This document shows positions 31,699-42,141 of a stretch of 64,000 nucleotides of DNA, in pieces. The notes beneath the pieces are model-generated. The model was not told the DNA's origin and ran no database searches. It saw only the letters and a program-made list of their open reading frames with translations. This DNA comes from Malacoplasma iowae (GTDB lineage Bacteria; Bacillota_I; Bacilli_A; Mycoplasmatales; Mycoplasmoidaceae). The stretch's first letter is position 1. Each line of letters opens with the position of its first letter. Position numbers and translations under genes: made by a program. The stretch is taken from positions 558,001-622,000 of the forward strand of contig NZ_LR215023.1 of the NCBI RefSeq assembly GCF_900660615.1. Reading direction: 5' to 3'.

Positions 31699-32070
31699 AT
31701 GAAAAAAACAAAATTAATTTTTTTATATGTTTTTACTTTTGGGATAGCATATTTTGTAATTAAAGCAAAAGCTAAAAAACATGCAACTATTGTAAATAAT
31801 GAACTAACTTTAAGCTATGATATACCTTTTGAAATAAATGATTTTTATACTAGTGTTGGTGGTAAAGAAAATATTACTAGCACAGAAGCTAATATAAATT
31901 CTATAAAGGTTTTTGTTAAAGACATTGAAAAGGTTAGCCAAGATAACATTAAAAAATTAGGAGCAAAAGGTTCAATGCTTTCAGAAAACTGTGTTACATG
32001 TTTGTTTGGTGATTATTCAAAAAAACTTGATGAAGTATTGAAAATAGAATTAAATAGTAATCAAAATTAA
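31699..32070 (+). CDS. membrane-anchored PTS EIIB-like protein lacking the active Cys
   Basis: 123 aa. One N-terminal membrane segment (FLYVFTFGIAYFVIKAKAKKH) is followed by an EIIB (glucose-type) domain: ISxxI-like FYTSVGGKENITSTEANINSIKVFVKD and NIKKLGAKGSM. In true EIIB the phosphorylated Cys sits in DACITRLR; here the matching stretch is EANINSIK, so it cannot be phosphorylated in the usual way. Two Cys (NCVTC) near the C-terminus are elsewhere. Probably a regulatory or structural remnant. It starts 1 bp after nadK. Confidence 0.8.
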   Translation: MKKTKLIFLYVFTFGIAYFVIKAKAKKHATIVNNELTLSYDIPFEINDFYTSVGGKENITSTEANINSIKVFVKDIEKVSQDNIKKLGAKGSMLSENCVTCLFGDYSKKLDEVLKIELNSNQN

Positions 32071-32124
32071 AATTAACTCTAATTAGCTTATTTAACATAA
32101 TAAAATTTATTATAAAAATTTTTT

Positions 32125-32168
32125 AAAACCCCTATTAGCCAGCTTGCTAATTGGGGTTTTAATATTTA
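32125..32168 (+). terminator. bidirectional-looking terminator
   Basis: Stem AAAACCCC with partial extension / GGGGTTTT around AGCCAGCTTGCT, ending the spx-like/nadK/EIIB-like operon; the opposite gene stops at 32185. Confidence 0.8.
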
Positions 32169-32184
32169 AAAGTTAAATTTAGTT

Positions 32185-33300
32185 TTACTGTATGTTTTTA
32201 ATGCTTTTTGGAATTTTTAAATGGGTTTCATCTTCTAATATTTGATAAAGTATTGGAGAAATATAATCTCTTTTATTTCGGTTTTGAAGTTTAGAACTTA
32301 TTCCATTAAGAATTTCATTTTTTATTATTTCTTTATCAACCAAACCTCTAATGTTTTCAATTATATTTATAAAATCATTAATTTGTAAAGTTGTAACATT
32401 ATCATTATCATTTTTTTGTATATCGAAAAAATTAAAAAGCTTAGAAGTGTTTTTTATTTTATATCTAAATTTGATCATACAACCATTATGAGCTAAAGCA
32501 TTTCTTAACTTGTTAAACAAATCCATTAACTCATAAATGTCAAACTCTGTCATTTTCATTTTTTTATGAGTTTTCAAATTTTTTAAAAATTCATCAATTA
32601 TTTTGTTTTTTAAACTAATGTTTAATGCTTTAAAAATTTTTTGAAGTTGAGAAAATGTTAATGCTGAACATAATGTAAAAAGTTGAATATAAACTCATTT
32701 TTTCTTTTTTAAATCTGTAGTGTTAAATTTGAGTGCGATTCATGATCTATCAATTTTTTTAATTATTTCGTCATGTTCTTTATCAAGATTAGAATTAGCT
32801 ACTTCATCAAAAAAATAAACGATGTCATAATTTTTGTAAAACTCTTCTATGAAATATCTTTTTTTATCTATGAGTGTACTTTTTGTTGAAAAATATTTAA
32901 CATTATTTAAATTTGAAAAGATTTCAAGAAAGTCTTCTTCGCTAAGACAACATAAATATGGAGTATTAGTTTTCTTTTGGATTATTTCAGCTAGAACCTT
33001 AACAACGCTTGAATTAAAATGTAATTCTAACCCCTTAAAATATTTTCAAAGTGTAGCAGAAATATTTCTGTCTATATCAAATAGATATCTTATGTTATTT
33101 GATGTAAATCCTTTTTTGTATTTATTGTTTTTATCAAACATTAATTTATTTTTAAGTCCTAAAATAAAATGACTATAATTATATTCTTTTAAATATTCAA
33201 TAAATATTTCTTTTGATTCTTGATCTGGGAATTCTAAATTTTTAGATTCAAGATTTTTAATTTGCTGATCATAACTTAAATATCTATTTATTGATTCCAT
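32185..33300 (-). CDS. Abi_2-family (AbiD/AbiF-like) abortive-infection protein
   Basis: 371 aa with TGA as Trp. The N-terminus follows the Abi_2 plan: YLSYDQQIKNLESKNLEF, then YLKEYNYSHFILGLKNKL and FDIDRNISATLWKYFKGLELHFNSSV. The C-terminal half has a HEPN-type R-x4-H motif, RNALAHNG. Abi_2 proteins stop phage growth, probably by RNA cleavage through the HEPN site. No antitoxin-type partner gene adjoins. The family call rests on pattern, not alignment. Confidence 0.7.
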
Positions 33301-33724
33301 ATTACCTCTTTAAATAATTTAAATAATTTTTATATTCTAAATCATATATATTTAATTAATGATTGTTTTTGTAGTTATATTTAATTCTAATTTAATATTG
33401 TATGTTTAGTTTAATTAAATAAGCATAAGCTAAATAAAAATCTTTTTATTTAACGTTTGTTAGTTAATATTTTCTATTTTTTATCAAATAAAACATCTGA
33501 ATTTTAAAATTACATTTTTATAAAATGTTTTGTTATTGTTATTTTTGATAAAACGACAATTAAATTATTGTTAAATTAATCCACACAAATATGTTAATCA
33601 TATTTTTGGTTATAATAATTTCTAAATGAAAAATAATGTTAACTATAATCACAAATTAAATTATTTTTTATATTAAAAAACAATGTATAATAAAGTCCAT
33701 TCAAAAATAAAGGTAGAGTGAATT
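33301..33724 (+). promoter_or_regulatory. divergent intergenic region with msrA promoter
   Basis: 424 bp, very AT-rich, no gene seen. A TATAAT box at 33686-33691 would start msrA transcription about 28 bases before its ATG; another TATAAT is at 33612-33617. The divergent Abi-type gene must start from the left part. Confidence 0.5.
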
Positions 33725-34225
33725 ATGATAAAAAAAGTTTATGTTGCAGGTGGATGTTTCTGAGGTGTTGAACATTTTTATAAACTTGCTTTAGAAAATA
33801 TAAGAACACGAGTTGGGTATTTAAACTCAATGATAGATAATCCCAATTATGAAATAGTTTGTGATGGAATATCTGATGCTGTTGAAGCTGTTGAAATTAA
33901 ATATGATGATGAAAACTATACCATCGGTGATATATTAGATATTCTTTTTATTATTATTGATCCAACATCTTTAAATAAACAAGGTAATGATGTTGGTAGA
34001 CAATATAGAACAGGTTTTTATAGTGATGATTCAAATGATTTAAAATATGCTAATGATTATATTGAAAAAATAAAACATAACTATTCAAAACCTATAGTGG
34101 TGGAAGTAAAAAATGTCGAAAATTTTTATGAGGCTGAAGAGTATCATCAAAAATACCTTGAAAAAAACCCCAATGGATATTGTCATATTGATATGTCCTT
34201 AGTTAATAAAATAAAAAGAAAATAA
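33725..34225 (+). CDS. msrA: peptide methionine sulfoxide reductase MsrA
   Basis: 166 aa. It reduces the S-form of methionine sulfoxide. The catalytic motif is GGCFWGVEH near the start (TGA used for Trp), then PTSLNKQGNDVGRQYRTGFY and EEYHQKYLEKNPNGYCHI, which includes the recycling Cys region. The start ATG has AAAGG upstream. It belongs to an oxidative-stress group with ohr 130 bp downstream. Confidence 0.96.
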
Positions 34226-34355
34226 TTTATTTTTAAAAATAAATGTTTCAAACCTAAGAGAAAGTGAATTTAAATTTATATTATTTTTTCTAAGTTATAT
34301 ATTAATATTGAATTATTGTTATTATTTTTTATTAATAGAAAGGATGTAAAAAATT

Positions 34356-34790
34356 ATGGAAAAAAAATATCAAGTAACAGGAATTGCTATTGGTGGTAGA
34401 AATGGTAATGTTTATACTAGTGATAATCAATTTAAAACAAAATTATCATTTCCTAAAGAATTGGGAGGGGATGGAAGTTCTATTAACCCTGAACAATTAT
34501 TTGCTTCAGGATATGCAGGTTGTTTTTCACAAGCGGCATTAGTTGTAGCACAACAATTAGGTATTGATTCTTCTAAAGCACCTCAAGTGGAAGTTACTGT
34601 TCAATTATATATTGATCAAGCAACAGGTTTTCATATCAAAGTTGGAATAGAAGGTGTGTTTAAAGATTGAGATCAAAAACAAGCTGAAGAATTTATGGTT
34701 AAATGTCATAAAACATGTCCTTATTCTAAATTAATTAAAGATGAAAACTTATTATATGTAAAAGCTAATGGTGTTATAGTTAAAATCTAA
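34356..34790 (+). CDS. organic hydroperoxide resistance protein (Ohr/OsmC family)
   Basis: 144 aa. Two redox cysteines are conserved in place: one in ASGYAGCFSQAA, one in CHKTCPYSKL. These thiol peroxidases reduce organic hydroperoxides. The N-terminal GGRNGNVYTSDN and NPEQLFASGYAGC are typical of Ohr. A ribosome-binding site AAAGGA precedes it. The next gene, a PadR-type regulator 445 bp away, may or may not control it. Confidence 0.93.
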
Positions 34791-35235
34791 TTGTTGTTTT
34801 GTTTTTACTTTAGACAAAATTAACATATAGTTTTACATTTAATTACATAAAGAAGATGTATTAACTACCAAGTTTATACTCTTTTTTTATTATTTCATAA
34901 TAATAAATTTGAACTAATTATTAGATAATTGTTATTTGAAAGAATAACTTTTTTGTTTTTAACAAATTTTAAATGTTAAATTTGGTTTTTATTAAATTTA
35001 TAAATAATTAAATTTTTAATATTTATTTTACATTTATGTAGTATAACTTTTTGTGTAGAAAAACATGCAGAATGTTTAAACCAATTTATAAAATATTAAT
35101 GTTTTTTTAATTTGATTTATAAGTTATTTGTTTTAGCTAAAGCTATAATTGTAATTTATTTGATGTATCAAAATTATTGACTTATTTTTTTTATAAATTA
35201 AATACCATTAAAAAAATAAATAAAGGAGAATTCTT
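34791..35235 (+). other. AT-rich intergenic region
   Basis: 445 bp with no ORF of note on either strand and no tRNA or hairpin with a clear T run. It presumably holds the promoter of padR near its right end; AAAGGAG lies 8 bases before that start. Confidence 0.5.
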
Positions 35236-35790
35236 ATGTTAGATTATGCAATTTTAGGATTATTAAAAAACAGACCTTTAACAGGTTATGACATTGATAA
35301 AATAATAAATAAATCAATTAAGAATTTTTGAAGTATTTTACAATCGCAAGTTTATAAAGAATTAAAAAAGATGGAAAACAATGAACTTATAGCAGCAGAG
35401 GTTGTAATCCAAAAAAACAAACCTAATAAAGTTATTTATTCTATTACTGAAAAAGGTGATCGTTATTATGAAACTTTTTTTGATAATGATAAATTAGATA
35501 TTAGTAAACTTTGTGATATTAAAATCTTATTTTTAATAAGAATGTTTTTTGGTTCTCACACAGATAAAGAACACAATATAGAATTTCTTGAAAAGTTAAG
35601 AAAATCATTCATTGATAAAATTGCATCTTTAGAATTAATTAAAGTTAACATAATTGATGTAGCACCAATTAATAATAATTATGTAAATAACCACTGATAT
35701 TGAACATCAACAGTTAATTGTGGTATTCAAATGTGTAACTCAATTATTAGTTGAATTGATAATTGTTTAGTTGAAATAAAAAAACAATAG
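35236..35790 (+). CDS. PadR-family transcriptional regulator
   Basis: 184 aa. The N-terminal winged helix is YAILGLLKNRPLTGYDIDKIIN, followed by YKELKKMENNELI and the wing VIYSITEKGDRYYETF; the C-terminal half is the helical dimerisation domain of the Vir-type. PadR proteins repress detoxification genes and respond to small aromatic or hydrophobic ligands. The aldehyde dehydrogenase gene lies 176 bp downstream on the same strand and is the natural candidate target. Confidence 0.9.
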
Positions 35791-35966
35791 TTTATTAAAC
35801 AAAACACAACTAACCTTATTTTTTAATCTCAATTATTAATCTTTATTGATAACTAAAAGGTTTATATTATATTTTATTGTATTATATTTGCAAGTATTAT
35901 AAAATAACACTAGATAATAGTATTTATCTAACTAAAACAATAGTTATAATTGAGCGAGGTTAAAAA

Positions 35967-37322
35967 ATGAAAATGCAATCAAAAATTAATTATAGTAAAA
36001 GTATTAGTGATTTAACAAAATTAAAAGAATCAATTTTAAAGTATGAAAATCATTTGTATGAAGCATTAAAAAAAGATTTAAATAAATCTGAAAAAGAATC
36101 TTTTTTATCAGAAGTCAGTGAAGTTATAAATGAAATAGATTATTTTTTAAAACACATTAAAAAATGATCTTTGCCTATAAAAGTAAAATCAACATATCAA
36201 ACAATGGGCACAAAATCATTTATTTTAAGAAAACCAAAAGGGAATGTGTTAATTATTTCTCCATTTAATTATCCATTTAATTTAGCTTTTATTCCAATGG
36301 TTGGAGCTCTAGCAACTAATAATAAAATATGTTTAAAATCATCTCCAAACACACCAAATATAAATAAAGTTATAAGTGAAATAATAAAAGTTACTTTTGA
36401 TGAACAAACAGTTAGATACATTGATGACAAAGATATCAATTCATATGACGATCTTTATAAAATGGGATTTGACTTGGTATTTTTTACAGGAAGTACAAAA
36501 GTTGGAATGATTGTAGCTAAAAAGTGTGTTGAAAACAATATTGAATTTATTACTGAACTTGGTGGTAAATGTCCTTGTGTTGTTAATGATGTTATCAATG
36601 ATTCAATCTATGAAAGAATTACTTGAGCAAAGTTTATGAATGCTGGTCAAACTTGTGTGTCTATTAACCACATATTTTATAAATCAACAATAACTGATTT
36701 CATTGATAAATTAAAATTAGAAATAAATAAACAATATCCAAATTGTTTACAAAACAAAAACATTCCTAAAATAATCAATCAAAAAGAATATGATAGATTA
36801 AAAGACATTTTAAATAAATACAAAAACAATATTGTTTTTGGTGGTAATTTTGATGATCAAAACATGTTAATTGAACCAACCATTATTAAAGTTGATTCAA
36901 TTAACCCAATGATTGAGACAGAAGAAATTTTTGGTCCAATAATTTTTGTTTATGCTTATGATGAAAAGTTTGAACAAATAATAAACTATATTAACAAAAT
37001 TGATAATTCTCCATTAGCCGCTTATATTTATACTGATCATGAATCATTAGCAAATAAATTTGTTTCAGTTATAAATGCTGGTGGATATTGTATAAATGAT
37101 TCTATTTCCCATATCCTAAATCACAATTTACCATTTGGTGGAGTTAAGACAAGTGGTTTTGGTAGATATCATGGAAAATATTCATTTGAAGCTTTTACAT
37201 ATGAAAAACCAGTAATGATAAATAACGCTAAAAAGAATAATAAGATTAAATTTTTCAATAATGAAATAGATTACAATAAAACTAAAAAATTAATAGCTTT
37301 TGTTAAAAAGTACAAAGACTAA
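35967..37322 (+). CDS. NAD(P)-dependent aldehyde dehydrogenase
   Basis: 451 aa, class 3-like and short. Key parts: ISPFNYPFNLAFIPMVGALATNNKICLKSSP (cofactor region), FFTGSTKVG, general base in TELGGKCP, nucleophile Cys in NAGQTCVSINH and ETEEIFGPI; C-terminus NLPFGGVKTSGFGRYHG. It oxidises aldehydes to acids. The start at 35967 lies behind GCGAGG. A PadR regulator precedes it. Its terminator hairpin was hit by an IS (37399-37437). Confidence 0.94.
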
Positions 37323-37398
37323 TTAACACAATAAAATTTTTAAACTAAAAAGATAATTGTTTTAAAAAATATTTAGATTAAATTTATTTTTAAATTAA

Positions 37399-37437
37399 AA
37401 CATTCCTATAATTGTTCAAAACAAATATGGGAATGTT
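37399..37437 (+). terminator. terminator hairpin of the aldehyde dehydrogenase gene, left copy
   Basis: A 39-bp inverted repeat (AACATTCC...GGGAATGTT) repeated exactly at 38599-38637. The right copy continues TTGTTTTGTTT. It is the target duplication of IS copy 3. Confidence 0.85.
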
Positions 37438-38598
37438 GCTCGACTGACATGTGAAGTGCAACACTCGAAAAAGAGTGTGCACTTCATTTGTTTTGTTTGT
37501 AAGTGTTCACTAATAAAAAGATAATGAATATTAGGAGTGCTTATGAAAACTTATAAACATTTAACAAAAGAAGAAAGATGCTTAATTTATTTTCTTTGAA
37601 ATAAAGAAAAATATTCTATGAATAAGATTGCAAAAATCTTAAATAAAAACAAATCAACAATATCAAGAGAATTAAAAAGAAACACATCTTCAACAGGAAT
37701 TTATTATTCATCAAATGCTCACAAAAAATACATTAGAAGAAAATCAAATTGTCATATGTTTTTTATGTTGAAGTACAAAAACTTCACAGATCTTTTTATT
37801 CAAAAATTTAATCCTAAATCTCATGGTGTAGAAGCTACAATTTTTTGAATAAAAGAAAACTATCCATTAGTTAAAGTTCCAAGTGCTAGGCAAGTATTTA
37901 GATGAATCAATAGCAAGATTTGAAAGATACAAAGAAGAGATTGTTTAAGAAGAAAATATGTTAAAGGAAAAAGAAGAAAAATAGGTATATTTTCTAAAAT
38001 TGATGGAAAATACTGCATTCCTTATAGTCTAAGACCAGAAAAGATAAACAAAAGAAAAGAATTTGGACATTGAGAAGCTGATCTAATAGTTAGTAAAAGG
38101 CAAAGTGGTTATTACCACTTATTAACATTAGTAGAAAGAAAAACAAGGTTGGCAATTATTAGAAAAATAAAAGGTAAAAACGCTAGATCAATGATGGCTA
38201 AAATGTATACCATTATTCGAGATGAAAAACTCCCAATAAAAAGCATCACTGTTGATAATGGGTTAGAGTTTCAAATGATGGGAATAACTGCAAAACAATT
38301 CAACTTTAAAGTTTATTATTGCCAACCTTATTCTTCATTCCAAAGAGGGTCCAACGAGAACATAAATGGGATAGTTAGAAGATGATATAAAAAAGGAACT
38401 GACTTCAGTTTAGTAAGTGAAGATAAAATAAAAACTCTTGAATGAAAAGTAAACAACATCCCAAGAAAAATGTTTGGTTATAAAACAGCTTACCAAATGT
38501 ATCAAGAAAATATTTAAAACAAAAAACTCTCAACTTATATTTCAAAGTCGAGAGTTTAATGTAACATTGAAGTGTTGCACTTCACATGTCAGTTAGGG
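37438..38598 (+). mobile_element. IS30-family insertion sequence, copy 3
   Basis: 1161 bp, opposite in orientation to copies 1 and 2. Ends GCTCGAC-TGACATG and CATGTCA-GTTAGGG. It differs from the other copies at several bases (for example Asn for Thr in SSNAHKK, TTAACATTAGTAGAAAG for TTGACATTAGTGGAAAG), so it is an older or separately acquired copy. Flanked by a 39-bp hairpin duplication. Confidence 0.95.
37543..38517 (+). CDS. IS30-family transposase, copy 3
   Basis: 324 aa, intact: HTH, HWEADLIV, TVDNGLEF, SNENINGIVRR all present. Start ATG 37543 with AGGAG 6 bases upstream. A few substitutions against the other copies, none in the catalytic residues, so it is probably active. Confidence 0.95.
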
Positions 38599-38642
38599 AA
38601 CATTCCTATAATTGTTCAAAACAAATATGGGAATGTTTTGTT
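38599..38642 (+). terminator. terminator hairpin, right copy with T-rich tail
   Basis: Second copy of the 39-bp hairpin, followed by TTGTTTTG. It ends transcripts of the aldehyde dehydrogenase unit that cross the IS. Confidence 0.75.
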
Positions 38643-38866
38643 TTGTTTAAAACTTTAAAATATTTTATTTTTTTAAGAACATAAAAAAATAAGTTGTAAA
38701 AAATAAATTTTTTGTTATTATTTAATTGACAGTTTATAAACGATAATAGTAAATTAATAATTTCTTTTATAAAAAAAATCATAATACTCAATTTGTCATT
38801 TTTTGTGAATAATTAAATTTCTAATGTGCTATATTAAAATATGTAATTTTTTGGGGGTTTTATACT

Positions 38867-39826
38867 ATGCGTTTATTTACTTTAAAAAGTGTTTTATTAA
38901 CTAGTGCTTTTACAGTTGGTATCATGTTTACATCTTGTATTCCAGTTAATGCAGCATTAACTTTAAAAGAAAAACAAAATAACAACTCTGTTGATACTCC
39001 AAGTGGTGATAACAATAGTTCTAATGAAGGAGACATATCACAAGGTGGTTCAAATAATGATAATTTAAATCCACCAATTGTTGATGGAAATGAAAGTGGT
39101 AAACCAGATCAAGGAGAAAATGGTTCAAATAACAATAATGGAAATTCCAACAATGGACAAAACAATAACACAGGAAATGGACAGGGTAATAATTCTGGAA
39201 GTAGCACTGATAAAAGAAAAAGAATTGAAATTACAAGACAACCATCAAACATTTCTATAAAACCCCAAAACAATGTTTCAATAACTTTTGATTATAAAGC
39301 TTATAACTTATCCCCAAATGATAAAGTATTCTTTCAATGATATAAAAACGGAAAAACTCTTTATGGACAAACTGAACAAACATTAACATTAAACAATGTT
39401 ACTCATAATGATGCTGGTGAATACCATGCTTTAATTACAATTGGATTTTATGCTTTTTATGAAACAACCCCAGCTAAACTAACCATTGAAGATGATTCAA
39501 GTATGTATGACTCAATTGTGTTTGGTGGTGGTACACCAAGTGCTTATTACAATAAGTATGATAAAATTTTGAAAGTTGATGTAGCTTTAAATTTCTCTAA
39601 AAATGGACGTTTATATTTTAATGGTGAAGCAATTAAAGTTGAAATCTACATTGGTGGTTATTTAAGAAAAACAATGTATACAGATCCTGGTAACAATATT
39701 TTGTTTGGAATGATTAGTGGCGAAAGACATGATTTTGTAAATAAAGAAATTCTTGTAATAGCAACTTATGATAAATTAGAAAGAAGAGAAAAAGTTAACG
39801 GATTCACAGATATCTTTGGTCCATAA
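38867..39826 (+). CDS. lipoprotein with an Ig-like domain
   Basis: 319 aa. Signal peptide with lipobox FTSC (lipid Cys at residue 24). A low-complexity Asn/Gly/Ser linker follows (about residues 37-117). Then an Ig-like domain: ISIKPQNNVSITFDYKA, VFFQWYKNGKTLYG, TLTLNNVTHNDAGEYHALI, with the W and the D-x-G-x-Y motif of I-set domains but without the paired cysteines. A further beta-rich domain ends at IFGP. Surface-exposed and likely adhesive by analogy. GGGGG lies before the ATG. Its terminator hairpin (39855) carries the nested IS pair. Confidence 0.85.
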
Positions 39827-39854
39827 TAATTTAGTTATTTAAAATAAAGTTAAA

Positions 39855-39882
39855 ATACTATTCCATAATTATGGAATAGTAT
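39855..39882 (+). terminator. terminator hairpin of the Ig-like lipoprotein gene, left copy
   Basis: A 28-bp palindrome, ATACTATTCCATAA / TTATGGAATAGTAT, repeated at 42107-42134 where it is followed by TTTTTTT. Target duplication of the outer IS. Confidence 0.88.
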
Positions 39883-40031
39883 GCTCGATTGACATGTGAA
39901 GTGCAACACTCAAAAAAGAGTGTGCACTTCATTTGTTTTGTTTGTAAGTGTTCACTAATAAAAAGATAATGAATATTAGGAGTGCTTATGAAAACTTATA
40001 AACATTTAACAAAAGAAGAAAGATGCTTAAT

Positions 40032-41193
40032 CCCTAACTGACATGTGAAGTGCAACACTTCAATGTTACATTAAACTCTCGACTTTGAAATATAAGTTGA
40101 GAGTTTTTTTGTTTTAAATATTTTCTTGATACATTTGGTAAGCTGTTTTATAACCAAACATTTTTCTTGGGATGTTGTTTACTTTTCATTCAAGAGTTTT
40201 TATTTTATCTTCACTTACTAAACTGAAGTCAGTTCCTTTTTTATATCATCTTCTAACTATCCCATTTATGTTCTCGTTGGACCCTCTTTGGAATGAAGAA
40301 TAAGGTTGGCAATAATAAACTTTAAAGTTGAATTGTTTTGCAGTTATTCCCATCATTTGAAACTCTAACCCATTATCAACAGTGATGCTTTTTATTGGGA
40401 GTTTTTCATCTCGAATAATGGTATACATTTTAGCCATCATTGATCTAGCGTTCTTCCCTTTTATTTTTCTAATAATTGCCAACCTTGTTTTTCTTTCCAC
40501 TAATGTCAATAAGTGGTAATAACCACTTTGCCTTTTACTAACTATTAGATCAGCTTCTCAATGTCCAAATTCTTTTCTATTGTTTATCTTTTCTGGTCTT
40601 AGACTATAAGGAATGCAGTATTTTCCATCAATTTTAGAAAATATACCTATTTTTCTTCTTTTTCCTTTAACATATTTTCTTCTTAAACAATCTCTTCTTT
40701 GTATCTTTCAAATCTTGCTATTGATTCATCTAAATACTTGCCTAGCACTTGGAACTTTAACTAACGGATAGTTTTCTTTTATTCAAAAAATTGTAGCTTC
40801 TACACCATGAGATTTAGGATTAAATTTTTGAATAAAAAGATCTGTGAAGTTTTTGTACTTCAACATAAAAAACATATGACAATTTGATTTTCTTCTAATG
40901 TATTTTTTGTGAGCAGTTGATGAATAATAAATCCCTGTTGAAGATGTGTTTCTTTTTAATTCTCTTGATATTGTTGATTTGTTTTTATTTAAGATTTTTG
41001 CAATCTTATTCATAGAATATTTTTCTTTATTTCAAAGAAAATAAATTAAGCATCTTTCTTCTTTTGTTAAATGTTTATAAGTTTTCATAAGCACTCCTAA
41101 TATTCATTATCTTTTTATTAGTGAACACTTACAAACAAAACAAATGAAGTGCACACTCTTTTTTGAGTGTTGCACTTCACATGTCAATCGAGC
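40032..41193 (-). mobile_element. nested IS30-family copy 5
   Basis: A complete 1162-bp element, same sequence as copies 1 and 2, inserted in the transposase gene of copy 4. Unlike the other insertions, there is no duplicated target: 100 bp of the target, including a hairpin-like stretch (TTTCTTTGAAATAAAGAAA in copy 3), are missing. Confidence 0.94.
40114..41088 (-). CDS. IS30-family transposase, copy 5
   Basis: 324 aa, intact and identical as far as compared with the product of 2058-3032 (HTH, HWEADLIV, TVDNGLEF, SNENINGIVRR). Start ATG 41088 with AGGAG upstream. Confidence 0.95.
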
Positions 41194-42106
41194 TCTTCAA
41201 CAGGGATTTATTATTCATCAACTGCTCACAAAAAATACATTAGAAGAAAATCAAATTGTCATATGTTTTTTATGTTGAAGTACAAAAACTTCACAGATCT
41301 TTTTATTCAAAAATTTAATCCTAAATCTCATGGTGTAGAAGCTACAATTTTTTGAATAAAAGAAAACTATCCGTTAGTTAAAGTTCCAAGTGCTAGGCAA
41401 GTATTTAGATGAATCAATAGCAAGATTTGAAAGATACAAAGAAGAGATTGTTTAAGAAGAAAATATGTTAAAGGAAAAAGAAGAAAAATAGGTATATTTT
41501 CTAAAATTGATGGAAAATACTGCATTCCTTATAGTCTAAGACCAGAAAAGATAAACAATAGAAAAGAATTTGGACATTGAGAAGCTGATCTAATAGTTAG
41601 TAAAAGGCAAAGTGGTTATTACCACTTATTGACATTAGTGGAAAGAAAAACAAGGTTGGCAATTATTAGAAAAATAAAAGGGAAGAACGCTAGATCAATG
41701 ATGGCTAAAATGTATACCATTATTCGAGATGAAAAACTCCCAATAAAAAGCATCACTGTTGATAATGGGTTAGAGTTTCAAATGATGGGAATAACTGCAA
41801 AACAATTCAACTTTAAAGTTTATTATTGCCAACCTTATTCTTCATTCCAAAGAGGGTCCAACGAGAACATAAATGGGATAGTTAGAAGATGATATAAAAA
41901 AGGAACTGACTTCAGTTTAGTAAGTGAAGATAAAATAAAAACTCTTGAATGAAAAGTAAACAACATCCCAAGAAAAATGTTTGGTTATAAAACAGCTTAC
42001 CAAATGTATCAAGAAAATATTTAAAACAAAAAAACTCTCAACTTATATTTCAAAGTCGAGAGTTTAATGTAACATTGAAGTGTTGCACTTCACATGTCAG
42101 TTAGGG

Positions 42107-42141
42107 ATACTATTCCATAATTATGGAATAGTATTTTTTTT
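42107..42141 (+). terminator. terminator hairpin, right copy with T run
   Basis: Second copy of the 28-bp palindrome followed by seven T, the original rho-independent terminator of the lipoprotein gene. Confidence 0.88.

Larger units (their letters stand above)
39988..42024 (+). pseudogene. IS30-family transposase of the outer copy, interrupted
   Basis: The first 44 bases from ATG 39988 are present, then the nested IS (40032-41193), then the gene from codon 49 to its stop at 42022-42024. The HTH recognition part is lost. The D-D-E core remains open, and translation could begin at the TTG near 41167 reading out of the nested element, but a functional product is unlikely. Confidence 0.9.
39883..42106 (+). 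mobile_element. outer IS30-family copy 4, disrupted by a nested copy
   Basis: The plus-oriented element begins GCTCGAT-TGACATG at 39883 and ends CATGTCA-GTTAGGG at 42106, inside a 28-bp palindrome duplication. Its transposase frame stops at 40031 and resumes at 41194; by comparison with copy 3, exactly 100 bp are missing at the junction. The inserted material is a complete opposite-oriented copy. Confidence 0.93.

Noticed and set aside
41167-41355. ORF of 62 aa starting near 41167 as an independent gene.
   Set aside because: It begins in the nested IS end and continues into the remnant of the outer transposase; it is part of the pseudogene.
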